Source of the DNA: Zanthoxylum bungeanum
Taxonomy: Eukaryota; Streptophyta; Magnoliopsida; Sapindales; Rutaceae
Assembly (NCBI GenBank): GCA_019454045.1
Contig: SKCR01036777.1
Location: 1-64,000 of the forward strand
DNA length: 64,000 nucleotides
Direction: 5' to 3'
Shown here: positions 34,636 through 46,497 of the stretch, one piece after another
How the letters are laid out: the number at the start of each line of letters is the position of its first letter
How positions within the stretch are numbered: position 1 is the stretch's first letter
The notes under the pieces: model-generated
Told to the model about the DNA's origin: nothing
What the model saw: the letters and a program-made list of their open reading frames with translations, nothing else
Database searches by the model: none
Translations under genes and position numbers: made by a program

Positions 34636-35679
34636 TGTTGGACAGTTATGACCTATAGCATTACTATTTGTACAGATCATGGTGTTGTTGTACAAATTAA
34701 CTATGTGACAAATGAAATTGCTCTTTTATCATTTGTGATTAGATCACCAAGATATATAAATGATGAAAGGTTCATATGATTAGTTCCGGATTGATAAGAT
34801 ATGAGACAGTATCAATCCATGAAGATTTAATCATTAAATATCTCTAGTCGTAGTATTATCAAGATTGGACATCGATAATACGGAATAGACTAGTATTGCA
34901 CTTGTGCGTGTTATGGTAGCATAACGACATAGTTCTCATATATTTAGGTATAAGATACTCATGCAAGTGTAATAGGAGGTTGTGTTTACCGATGGTACGG
35001 AAACAGCTTCGCTCTGGATAGACCCCTCGAAATTCCATTGGTAGTATGACTATGTGTCTATGGAAGTCCGAATCAGGGTAGGTGTATTTGGTCTTAACTA
35101 GAGACTTACACCGCTAATACTTGCGACAATCAATACGCTTTGGTTTAGGTCGTCCAGGGCTTTAACAGGTTCTATGTAAGCCTCTTCTGGGTATATTGAG
35201 AATCGTAGTGTATTGGTGTGATGTCGAGATGGAAGTATCACTCCAGTCATAGTGGAGATGATGATCACGTAGGATACGGAACTGGTTCTCTTATGTACTG
35301 CAGTCATCGGGATAATATGACTAGGTCATGATTATCCGATTATAGAGACTAGTTACCAGAGATCCGATATGTGCTTCGTACGGGGAAGACACATTTCCAG
35401 CCCCAGGCCTTGCACGTGACATCCGATACTGGATCGATATACGCAATACTACGTATATTACGTCTGATATAGATCACATATTCCAGTAAGAATATTTCTG
35501 GAGAATTGGGTAGGCATGGCGCTTTACTAGAAGCCAACCTTGTCTTCTAAATCGGTAAAAACGTAGTACTAGGTACGTACGTGTTCGGATAGTCCGACGA
35601 CCGGATTTACTGCCAACATATTCAGGGATCTCATGGGTCGCTTCCCGAAGATTCACCGATGACGTATGACTCACACTTT

Positions 35680-35977
35680 ATTAATCTGGGATTAATTAGA
35701 TGAGAGAGAAAATTAATCTGGGATTAATTACTGAGATATTTTATCTGGGATAAAATATTAATTAAAGAGAGAACGATTAATTTGGAATTAATCGAAAAAA
35801 TAATATATTCGATATATTATACGAAATTGGAGTTCGACGCGGAATTAAAATTAGATTTTAATTCGGGCGAACGAGTTAATTTAGAATTAATTCGCTAGCG
35901 ATGTGAATAGTTATTTTGCTAGGAATAATTATTTAATTACGTTGCAACGGAAAATTCGTTAATTTGGAATTAGCGAA
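35680..35977 (+). other. Chain of nine hairpins with T-N-G three-base loops in the Copia-A LTR
   Basis: Stems and loops: 35,680 ATTAATC-TGG; 35,711 AATTAATC-TGG; 35,736 ATATTTTATC-TGG; 35,774 CGATTAATT-TGG; 35,800 ATAATATAT-TCG; 35,822 CGAAAT-TGG (one mismatch here, perfect in the other LTR); 35,842 GAATTAAAAT-TAG; 35,873 GAGTTAATT-TAG (one G-U); 35,955 TTCGTTAATT-TGG (one U-G). Every loop is three bases, T first and G last. The chain is present in all five Copia-A LTRs in the window. It lies upstream of the presumed TATA box, so it is in U3 and would be transcribed near the RNA 3' end. Confidence 0.82.
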
Positions 35978-36215
35978 TCCGAGCCCGGGAGTGTTTGCGG
36001 ACGCACTCGCATTTCGAATTCAAGTGCGGCCCGCAAGTCACATCAAGCGTCAAATCACTAGTCACATCAAGCGTCAAATCACTTGTCACTTTGAGTGATG
36101 TGATGTCTAGTCACTTCTGATGTGAATGGTGATGGGAGTTGTTGTTGGCTTTAAAGCCTTTGACTTTTGGAAATTTGTAAATGGTTTTTGTATTTGATTT
36201 TTGGAAAATCAAAAA

Positions 36216-36225
36216 CTATATACAC
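36216..36225 (+). promoter_or_regulatory. Presumed TATA box of the Copia-A LTR
   Basis: CTATATACAC followed 20-30 bp later by a pyrimidine-rich stretch (ttttcctctctctctctc), a common start-site context. Repeated in the other LTR at 48,079-48,088. Confidence 0.45.
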
Positions 36226-36692
36226 AAAACACATTTTCCTCTCTCTCTCTCTCTACACATCTCACGGTTTTGGAAACCCATTTTCCCTCCTCCCTCTCTC
36301 GGCTTTGAGGCCAAAAATTCTTCTTTCTCTTTTTCTTGGCAAGGCCGAGATTTACAAGGATGAAGATGGTGATTTTTGTGGCAAAAATCACCAAGAGCTA
36401 GCACTCAAATTAGGACATACAAAGGTGATAAGGAATTTTTTTTCATGTGTATGGAATCACCATATAAAGCTTGGAGCTTGAAGACACTCTTGGAGCACAC
36501 TTGGAGGTGATGGCCGAAAATTTGGAGGACAAAAACTGCAATTACCGTGAGCCACCTTGGAGGATAGCTTGAAGTTTTTGTTGTTCCTCGCGTCGCTAAA
36601 CCGTTCAATGTAAGTTCCGCAACTTCTTTGAGTATTCGCACATGAGTTTCTTTGCTTGTTTTGATCCTTGGGACTTAATAGAAACCCAACAA

Positions 36693-36704
36693 TGGTATCA
36701 GAGT
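36693..36704 (+). other. Primer-binding site, tRNA-Met type (plus Copia-A)
   Basis: TGGTATCAGAGT, one base after the LTR; the last base differs from the usual C. Confidence 0.92.
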
Positions 36705-37893
36705 GATTTTGAGCATGAAACTTGATTAGGGTTAAAATTGGGTAAATTGAATTTGAGCATGTTTTGATTAAATTGATTGTTGGAATATGCTTATATTATG
36801 TTAACTTTGAGTTGTGCATAATCAATTTTGTGAAATATTGATTGGATCAATTTTTCCCCAATTAGTTGGCTTGGCCGAAACTACATGTTGCCCTAATGTC
36901 TTGGTATTTTTTGTTTATTTGATCATTGGATGACTTGAAACAATTGGGTAATGTTGATTTAAGATTCAATTGGATTGAATTTATAATTCGACATATGAAC
37001 CCTAAAAACCGAGACTTGATAAGCATGAAGATGATTGATTTTTGATTAAAATATGTTGGACATGTTTTGATGATAATGAGCATAATTAATTGTACAAATT
37101 TGTGTTTTGGAAATGTTAATTTGGGTAATTAATTATGGCTATACACTTAGGTTAATTAAGTTATGAAATTTGGAATTTTGTAAGTTAATTAATTGGGTCT
37201 ATTTTGGAAATTGGGCTTTAAAAGTTGTAATTGGGCTTAATAGGCTTTAAATGCAAATTAAATTGGATTTAATGTTGTAGTTTAATTTAATTCGAGAATT
37301 TTTACTTTGAGTACTTATTCGCATAACGAGTTTGACTCACGCAAAATCAAATCGTTGTTTGAACATTGGATGGTCATTAATATTTAGATTAATTAATTGA
37401 ATTAGATTGATTGATAACATGCTTGTGTGAATACATGGTTGCGATGTATGAATAATGTATATCGGATAGATATTAGATGGGTGGGGCAATTTTGGAAATT
37501 GTTGTAATAAATTTAGAATTTATTAAATTGGACCTGCGAGTCCAGTCTATTACCTCCTTACTATTTGTATTTATCTTCTCACCTATTCCCCTCAATGTAA
37601 ATGAGGTTTCTTTAGAACTGTTATGTAATCGGGTAGAAGTAATACTTGTGCTAGCGGGATAGAGGAAATGGAGAGATTTGTTCTAGGAACAATATGTTAA
37701 GTATACATCCACATATCATTATTATATTTATTTATATGCGCCTTATTATGTGTTTAGAATGCATGTTTAAGGGTGTATGATGATGAGACCTTAACAAAGA
37801 TAATTAATTGGTTGCCAATTACGTGAAAAACCCTCAACATCATATTAAGCGTTTTTCCTTTAATTGAGTGATTCTTACTCAAGATCCAAGACT

Positions 37894-38288
37894 GACATTG
37901 GTTTGTTGGCCAAAGTCAAGACCTTTGTCCGTCGCGGATATGTTTGAATCATGAGAGCTTTATTCCATATTAGTGTCTTGTCCAAGTTGTGATTTGTTGG
38001 CCAAAGTCAATATCACTTCTTGTCCATCAACATTGATTACGAAGCTTTCCAAGGTCAATGGGTTCCGCTTAACTGGGATCACTAAGTTTGTTGTGCCAAA
38101 GCCAAAGCTTAGTTGATTCAGAGGAAAAAGGTTAGGCAATATATTGGATATATTGGCATATATAAGATATATGTTTCAAACTTGGATGTCCACTTACTGG
38201 ATCTAGGAATTGGATGAGATCCAATTGATCTTAGAGATCTACCTAGTTAATTATCATACAATTTGTTGGCCAAAATCAAGATTGTGTG
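37894..38288 (+). other. Array of four CCAAAG-loop stem-loops in the Copia-A leader
   Basis: Loop TTGTTGGCCAAAGTCAAG (18 nt) or a close variant is flanked by different complementary arms. 37,894: GACATTGGT/ACCTTTGTC. 37,983: CAAGTTGTGAT/ATCACTTCTTG. 38,255: CATACAAT/ATTGTGTG (one U-G). A fourth at 38,081-38,113 has ACTAAG/CTTAGT around a 21-nt loop with core GTGCCAAAGC. The first two share a 2x2 T-T internal loop at the same relative place. The array is 1.2-1.6 kb after the primer-binding site and upstream of recognisable gag. Confidence 0.75.
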
Positions 38289-38450
38289 TTATTTAATGGG
38301 ATCCTAGCCCACTAGGAAACAAGGTTTCCCGAGTACTCAACAGAGGGTTAGAGGCTCGTCGAAAAATAGTGGGAGGCAAGTATTAAATTTGCAATATTCG
38401 TTTAGTTACTTGCCATACGCGCTCATTCAAATTTTCGTCGTTAAATTAAT

Positions 38451-38669
38451 ATATTAGTTGGACTAATATTTAATTGTTGTTTAATTAAAACAGTTGGACT
38501 GTATTCAAACTATTTCAATTAATAGTTGATTTTATAATTGGATTATAGTAATCAATATAATTGATTTTAACCTATTAAATTATAGTTGATTATATAGTTG
38601 GACTATAGTAATCATTATAATGAATAGTACCTAAAATCGTTGATTGGATAGTTAGACTATAGCAATCAA
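38451..38669 (+). other. Five hairpins with TGG/TAG loops upstream of gag (Copia-A)
   Basis: 38,451 ATATTAGT-TGG-ACTAATAT; 38,490 ACAGT-TGG-ACTGT; 38,526 TTGATT/TATAAT-TGG; 38,587 TGATTA/TATAGT-TGG (12 bp, one bulge); 38,640 TTGATT/ATAGT-TAG. The counterparts in copy Z lie at 28,330-28,570. Confidence 0.78.
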
Positions 38670-39039
38670 GATAAATTGAAAGATTAGTGTTTAAAACATA
38701 ATCATGGGTGAAAATGTATTTAAACGGCTTTAATTTTCAAAATGGGAATAAAATATCATGATAGTCCTAAAAACTAAGAAGTTACATTATTTGATAAAAT
38801 AACATCTTAGGCCTAAACCCGGAGTTAAGCAAATAGTAGAACATGATATTTGGAATATTCATGTGATGATAACTTTAGTTCTTAATCCATTATGCTTGCC
38901 AAATAGACTCATTAATTTCTTAATCAGAACTAAGGATTAGATCTTTATAGTATGATATTGAAATTGAAGGATCTTCATAGATCTATTCTTAGATCTTAGA
39001 AGTACTAAATTGCAATAATAAACTCTTGGAGAGTTAATG

Positions 39040-39259
39040 GCTATTCTCAAGGAGACAAAGCCAAAGTTTGCAATAGGCAATAAACGCAAGGCGCATCTCA
39101 CTTCGACATTCCGGAAGGCCAAGGCTTGGCCAAATGCTTCTTGAGTGCAGAAGGCAAACATGAAGGAATTGAAGAAGGGGCAAGGCTCCGACTTCAAGTA
39201 TGTTTGTCATAAATATGTTTACTGCTAGTATTAAAATTGGATTTTAGATACTGGATGTG
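39040..39259 (+). pseudogene. Copia-A gag C-terminus and start of protease (plus copy)
   Basis: MAILKETKPKFAIGNKRK is followed by a short basic region, KELKKGQGSDFK, and then NWILDTGC, which is the copia protease active site (D-T-G). The zinc knuckle seen in copy Z at 27,900-27,860 cannot be read here. The active-site codons are cut at 39,259 by the solo LTR; the reading continues beyond it at 43,648 with the next protease residues (CGT). Confidence 0.7.
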
Positions 39260-42200
39260 TGTAACATCCCGCCTTAGCAGCGATGTTACCGGCAGGAGAC
39301 AGGCTAAACCCATCTCCATAAGCCTCTGATTCTAGAAAAATTTCGGCATGATGTATTTGTAACATCATGCAACCTAGCCTATAGCCAGCATCCATTTACA
39401 ACCTAAAAATAAAATCTCAGCCTCGGGCCGACATCTCAACATCAATGCAATCTAAGGGCCCAACTAAAATGCGATGCAGACATAAAGACATAATACAACC
39501 AGGGCTCCGTGCCCGAAAATACGAATATACAAAAACTTTTACAACAAAAGCATATGTGCTCAGCACGTCTCATCAATACTCAAATACAATGCTTTTAAAC
39601 TCAACCTGTACACAAGACTCGACTTTCCCAAGACTTGGTGACTGACTGACTGCAACGCTGCTATCCGGCTCCTCAAGCTCTTATGTCTGTGGTCGACCGA
39701 TCAGGTCACCAACCTGCAAAACTCAAACACTGTTGTGGTGTGAGTCATAATGACTCAGTAAGTAACTATGCTAATTCCTTAAGCGATAAACAAGTAAGTC
39801 TGTTTCTTAGTCTTTTAATAATCTAAACTGTTTTTATAATCACACATAATTGCCAGTTTCGAGTGAACTGTAAAAACTCTTATCTATGTTCAAACATTAC
39901 CACTTTGTTACTAATTTCTTTTTCTGAATCATACTCACAATTACATCTTGTTTCCTACTTACACTTTACATATCTATAATATAGTCCTCACAGTCTATCA
40001 TTCCATTTATTATATTAAGTCATGTTACGTTTCCGCTGCGTTACTCTGATATTTTTCCTCTTTCCTACTTACTCTTTAGTAATCCAGTTTAGGTAATTAT
40101 TACAACTTCCTTTCTTCCTTTATTTTGAAATATCATCAAATCGGTCATTATAAAATATTCTTTCTATTAAACGCTTAACATACTATTATCAATCTTGCAT
40201 ACATGTTTGCGTAATCACATTATTATTGCCCCCGTGTTTCACAAAATGCTTCTTCGATGTAAACATACAAAGCATACAATCATCAATCATATATACAACT
40301 AAAGGTAACCATGTTATCATGCATCAATGCCATTTAAGCACTTCTAATAACAATCAGAAATCATAATCAATATGCATAGTCTGTATATTATGCTCTACTT
40401 TAACTTGCCGTGTTTATCCCACTGTAGTCATTCACACATATATATATATAAGAAATCATGTTATGATACATTAGTGCTTACAAAATACCCATTCTAGGTA
40501 AACTTACAATACATACAAACATCAATTTTATGCACATAGATATAATCATGCTATTATGCATTAATGCCCATTATATGCATTTCAAATGATAACCTGAATG
40601 TATGACTTATATGCATGATTTATAAACTAAGCTCTACTCTAACATGCCATGCTTCTATAAAGCTTGAAAATCCTTTTCTGAAATATTCTTTTCTGAAAAA
40701 TCATTTCTGAAAACTTTTTGCTGAAACTCTATTTTTACTTTTTCTTTCCAGAAAATCTCATTGAAAACTGTATTTGTAGACTGAAATTTGTATCTTAGAA
40801 AACTGTTTTCTGAAAATCTGAAATCTCAAAACTCATTTTCTGAAAAACTGATATCTGAAATCTGAAATCCTTTTTCTGAAAACCAAATCTCCGCCCGTAG
40901 GCGCATCTCCGCCCGAAGGCGCATCTCCGCCCGTAGGCGCATCTCCGCCCGAAGGCGCATCTCCGCCCGAAGGCGCATCTCCGCCCGTAGGCGCATCTCC
41001 GCCCGTAGGCGCATCTCCGCCCGAAGGCACATCTCCGCCCGAAGGCGCATCTCCGCCCAGGAATGTACCATCTGAGCGCTGAGGATCTAGGAGCGTCCCC
41101 CCAATCCTCCACATGTGCACGTGTCTAAATCCGTCAATTCCAATTAGTGTACAGCTAGGATGGGTCAAATCCCAAATCCCGAATCCATATGATATCCGTC
41201 AATTCCAACTGAATCTCAAGTTACATACTGGGGTGAGTTTTTCCCTCATGCCCCGAAAACATAAAACTATAATCTGTATCTCAAAACTGTGAAAAACATT
41301 TTCTTTCAAAACATTTGAAACTTTTCTTTAAATCTCAAAAATCATTCTTAATTTCAATTTAATTTTTCTTAATGTAATAACACACAAATGCATATGCACT
41401 TCTTATGCTTTCACTTACCCTCATCTTTAGGTTGCTAGGTAACTACATGTATAGGTTCATGCATAAATATAATTCAATGATATATGTATTCTATTACTTG
41501 TATACTTTCATCTTTACTTCCTTATAACTTATATACTATTCTTTTGTCAATATACTTCACAAGCAGATGAAAATGTTTACTTACAATATCAATCGTCACA
41601 ATTTATTAAGCATACGCAACCCAATATACTTTTCCTATTCAAACTTGTCAAGCTCAAATGCTATAAATGCAATCGTCTACAATTCACTATTTCCAACTCA
41701 AGAATACCATTCATGCTTTACTTACTTTTTCATCATCCGAGCTTAGCTTTCTTTAATGACTATTAATGTCAACAGCTCACAAACAATTTAACGAATAGTT
41801 TATATTCAATATATTCTACTCAACTACATAAACAAATACATTACTCAATACACATACTCAACTTAATCAATGATAAAATCAAATCGAACATTAAAACTTA
41901 ACAATACTTGTTGAAATTAAATATAAAATAGCTCGCAATATATTGTTCACACTTTCATAAATTATAAAAAACTGCCAAATCACAAACATATACTTATTAA
42001 TATACGCAATTCTAATTAAATACACACGCCATATCTTTATCTTCTTTTCAAATCATTTAATTTACTTAGAGACTTACAATATACATAACTATTCATTTAT
42101 TTTCTCGCATAATCATGCTTTCCAATAGCCAATCATCACATATCAATGTTTATAACTCATACAACATTACTCATATTTATACACTTTTGTACTAATTCAT

Positions 42201-43647
42201 CATTCCATACCCTCGCAAATGTTGAAGCTTATGTTTATACTTAACCACTGATTCCGTGTTTATGCTTCTTCATTTACATACTTTACTAACACATACATTC
42301 GACTTGAATTTCAGTTTTGTATCAATCATACTTCATAAGTATACTCATATATCTATACTAATATTTGGTTTCTATAAACATTAATTAAACACACTACAAT
42401 CTCTACTATTATATCAACTAACACGGACGCTCTAATTCAAGTCTCAATTTCAAAATCAAATTAAACTTCTATTACACAGTTCATATATATAAAACCATAT
42501 TTCATTTATTTCATATATATATATATACACACATATGTAATCTCCCTACTACCCTATGGTGTTGCTACAAACAACCTCAACCCATCTAAAACTACTGTCA
42601 TCACTTCCACTTCTGGTTTCACTATTGCTGTTGTTTCTGCTCACGCCACTGCCACCGCAAATCTCACTAATGCCATAATCCCAAACTCGGATTTTATGAA
42701 TCATATAAATACATAATGACTAATTACTTTGCTTATTAAAATTCTAATTTAATCACTTAATAACCTTATATTCAAATTTCGGAAACCCCCAATTCATAGG
42801 GTTCTGTCGAATTCCCTTTTTCTTCTTATCAAATTAATTTTCTTCAATTTAGTAAATTTCCTCTACTTCCATGCTAAAATGCCTAATTTAATATCACTTG
42901 AAACCTGGTTCTAATTCATTAGTTTACTCTATTCAAATTTCCCTTCAAAATCAAAACAGCAAAACTAAATCAAATTCAAGGAAATATGAACACAGTACTT
43001 ACAATTTGTCCCCTCAAACGAAATTAAATCCCAAATTTTCGGACTTGTTCTCCTATCTCTTCTACCTCTTTCTCGGTCTTTATCTGTTCAGCTCCCTCTC
43101 TCTCGGCATATTCTCTTTTCTTTTTCTTGGTCTCTCATTCCTCTCGGTCTGCCTCTCTTCTTTCCCCTTTCTCTCGGCTTCCCCTATTCTCTATCTCTCC
43201 CTCTTGATGATTTTTTGGTTGGTAATGAAATAAGGAGATATATAACCCCTGCCGAGCTTCAATCTCTGATTTTTCTGGTTTTTCTTCTCTATTTATTTTC
43301 TCTCTCTCTCGGCCTCTCCTGATCGTTCTTCTTCTTTTCTCTTTTTTTTTTGTGTGGTCAACTTGGTGTGTGTGTGTTTTTGTAAATCACGTGTGTGTGA
43401 GTTAATTTATGTGTGGTGACAGTGGTGTGTTTTTAATACACGTGTGAGTGTGTGGAAATATCTAAGGGTTATTAATTTTTTACAAGGCAAATCTCAAATT
43501 AATCCCTCTAGTTGGTTTTAATGAAAACCTGTAATTAATTCCATGAAAGGTTCCTATTTTACCATAAAATAGTCCCGTGTTCAGTCGCGACCTCATACGC
43601 GGAAAATAAAATTCACGCTACATGCTAAAATAACCCGGGATGTTACA
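39260..43647 (-). mobile_element. 4.4 kb solo LTR, probably chromovirus (Tekay/Del-like)
   Basis: 4,388 bp with inverted ends TGTAACATCCCG / CGGGATGTTACA and a perfect 5-bp target duplication ATGTG (39,255-39,259 and 43,648-43,652). No primer site, gag or pol is present. TGTAACA-type ends and multi-kilobase LTRs are usual for Tekay/Del Ty3/gypsy chromoviruses; the family call is inference. Orientation is guessed from the GGGTTATTTTAGCATG start on the minus strand. It holds the 18-bp minisatellite and a region of repeated TTTTCTGAAA. 41,060-43,600 is AT-rich with no gene. Confidence 0.78.
40886..41059. repeat. 18-bp minisatellite, about 10 copies
   Basis: Unit ATCTCCGCCCGWAGGCGC (W is A or T). 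The W base along the array reads T,A,T,A,A,T,T,A,A. It is GC-rich in AT-rich surroundings. 18 is divisible by 3, which produces open frames on the minus strand (40,795-41,168) that are not genes. Confidence 0.95.
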
Positions 43648-43652
43648 ATGTG

Positions 43653-46470
43653 GTACATAAATATATGTACTTGTGTGCAGAATCTGCTGAAAAGCAGGAT
43701 ACTGACTTCAGTTGAGATCGATTAACGAATCGGAAACGGGACGAAAGTCGCTATTTTAACCGTAGATACCTAAGTTTAGGAACTACCCTTCGGGTGTGTA
43801 CTTAAATTAGGAAACTGTTACAATGTAACTAGTTTGACTAGATACATTATCTCTATATCATGGTTTAATCCGTTACGGATATACCTTTATATCCTAGAAC
43901 ACTAAAATGTTTTATTATATAAAGATGATATTGAGATAAACACATTAGATGTGAATAACAGTATTTATATTTTGAATATAAATAAATCTCAAACATATGA
44001 AAGGACAAACAAATAGCTCAAACTGAATAAATCAGTTGAGACTTATAAGTGGCATTGTTGTCTGGGACACAATAAACAAGACTCGTATATCCACACTTTC
44101 GAAGAGTGAGTACTATGACAGATTTGATTCTATTCAAATAATGTCTACGAATCTAGTTTATTAGGCAAAGTGCCTAAAACACATTTACTTGGTAAAAGTG
44201 CAAGTGCCACCGATCTGTTAGCCCTCGTTCATAGTGACATAAGTGGGCCCATATCTAGCTAGGCTAGAGGTGGATATGAATATTTCATGACCTTTACGGA
44301 TGTGGCATCGCGTTATGGTTATGTGTTTCTTGTGAAACACGAATCAGAAACTTTTAGAGTTTCGACACGAAATAGACAAACAGATCGGCTAAAATATTAA
44401 AACATCATGATTGGACCGTGATGAAAATAATTAAGCAATAAGTTTTTAATATACTTGAAAGAGTATAGTATTCTTTCAAATAAGGACTCCTCCCGGAACA
44501 CGTCAATTTGACGGTGTGTCTGAACTGAGAAATCGAGTTTTGTTGGACATGATAAAGTTAATCATGAGTCGCTCTGAGCTACCATTTCCTTCAACGGATA
44601 CGCATAAACAGTGCAGAACTTATTTAGAATAAGGTTCCATAAAAATCTGTTTGACAGACCTCATATTAGATATGAATCAGGAAAGAAACCGGGTTTTCTC
44701 ATTCCTGAAGATTTGGGTATGCTAGGCATACGTTTGGATGATACCAAACTAGAACCCAAATCGGATAAGTGCCTAATTGTGGGTTATCCTAGGGAAACCA
44801 AAGTATAGTACTTATACAACTCACTAGAGAACAATGTAATTGTTGCTCGCCATGTGGTTTTCCTAAGAGGAATACCGATATGCAGTGGTAAATGGGAGGA
44901 AAGTAAAACTCGATGAAAATCGAAGTAATACTGTTCTAGGAACTGATTCCTTAATGGAACACAAATAGTTCATCAAGGATGTAACTATACCAATAATCTT
45001 CGAATACACAAGAACCGCGTAAGTCGGAGAGAGTCAGAAAACAACCTGAGAGGTATGGGTTTCTGATCTCACCTCATGTAGATATCAATCTTATTGAGGA
45101 ACACGAAATGGCTACGTATGAGGAAGTGATACAAGGTATCGACTCCCTATTATGGCAAAGTGCCATGATGTCTGAAATTGATTCCATATATACCAACCAA
45201 GTTTGGACATTGGTTGTTGTACTGGAAGGCATTATGCCTATTGGTACTATATGAGTCTTCAAGGAAGACATACATGGATTGCAACATATAAATGTACACA
45301 GCTAGGCTTGTATAGAAAAGGTATTGTCATCAATATAGTGTCGATTACGATGAAAACTTTTAACCGTTGCCATGATTAAATCCATTTGGATAATGTTTGC
45401 TAATGCTGCATGTTTCATTTATGAAATATGGCAGCTGAACGTCAAAATCGTTTTCCTTAAACGGAAACCTTTTGGAGGATGTTTACAACATCCTGACGGT
45501 TTTTTCATACCAAAACTAGCAAACAAGGTTTGCAGGTTATTCGATCCATGGATGGATTGAAGCAAGCATAGCGTTCTTGGAATTATCGTTTTGATGTAAT
45601 CATAATGGTATATGATTTAATTCAAAATGAAAATGATTCTTATGTATATAAGGAGGTTAGTGGGAGCGCACTGACAGTGAATGTCCTATACAATGATGAC
45701 ATGTCATTTCTTGGAAATGATATTCCAATAATACAATCGGTGAAAGCTTGGCTTTCATAAAAAATTCACCGTAGAATTCTTGGGAGAAACAACCTTTATT
45801 CTAGGAATAAAGATCTACTGTGATAGATTTAAAGTTGTTGATACTCTCCGAGAACTCGTACATTGAAAAATGTACACGACCTGGTGTCTCATATGCTTTG
45901 AGCATATGGAGTCATAATCAGGCCTATCCAAGTGATAGTCACTAGATTAATGTTAAGAACATCCTTTAGTATCTTAGATGAACTAAGGATGTTGTCTTAA
46001 ACTATGGAGAATGAGAACTTGAAATGACTGGGTTCACCGTTGCAAGTTTCCTAACCGATAATAACGACTGTAAGTCGTAATAACGGTACTATACAGTTTG
46101 AATAATGGAACAGTGAGTTGGAAATCTTCCAAGCAAGATACTGTTACCGAATAAACAAAAAAAAAATGGATTATTGCTGCAGCTGAGGCAGCAATAGAAG
46201 CCTTCTGGATTGATAATAATCTAATTAGATTAGATATAGTTCTGTTAGCAGCTGAGCTAGGCTACAGCGCAGGCTAAAGAATTAATGGTCTCATCAACGA
46301 TCCAGATACATACTTCAAATATTCATCTGATTCGTTCGGATCATACATCGTGGCGATGTTATGATCGAATAAATCACATCAGATGATAGTCATGCAAATC
46401 CGCTGACGAAAGCTTTTTCTCAGCAGAAGTTTGAGCGAACCGTACATAGTTCGGGTGTAGGACACTTGAG
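43653..46470 (+). pseudogene. Copia-A pol of the plus copy (protease, integrase, RT, RNase H), decayed
   Basis: The frame changes repeatedly. Recognisable pieces: integrase C-terminus with SDKCLIVGYPRETKV (44,760-44,805); RT start YEEVIQGIDSLLWQSAM and YTNQVWTL (45,115-45,220); and RT active-site region GSALTVNVLYNDDMSFLGND (about 45,665-45,722), where YVDD has become YNDD. The order integrase-RT-RNase H is that of Ty1/copia. RNase H ends shortly before the purine tract at 46,487. No activity is possible. Confidence 0.8.
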
Positions 46471-46486
46471 TGATTGGCTATGTGCC

Positions 46487-46497
46487 AAGTGGGAGAT
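46487..46497 (+). other. Polypurine tract of the plus Copia-A copy
   Basis: AAGTGGGAGAT immediately before the 3' LTR; the same tract precedes the LTRs of Y (54,861-54,871) and X (58,348-58,358, AAGTGAGAGAT) on the minus strand. Confidence 0.85.

Larger units (their letters stand above)
34636..36691 (+). repeat. 5' LTR of the plus-strand Copia-A copy
   Basis: TGTTGGACAG...ACCCAACA, followed by one A and the primer-binding site. Confidence 0.93.

Noticed and set aside
40670..40880. Repeated TTCTGAA as heat-shock elements
   Set aside because: A plant heat-shock element needs TTC and GAA two bases apart; nearly all copies here have one base between. Only TTCCAGAA near 40,748 fits.
40795..41168. 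Three overlapping minus-strand frames with GGDAPS- or RLRAEM-type repeats
   Set aside because: Produced by the 18-bp minisatellite, open in all three frames at once.
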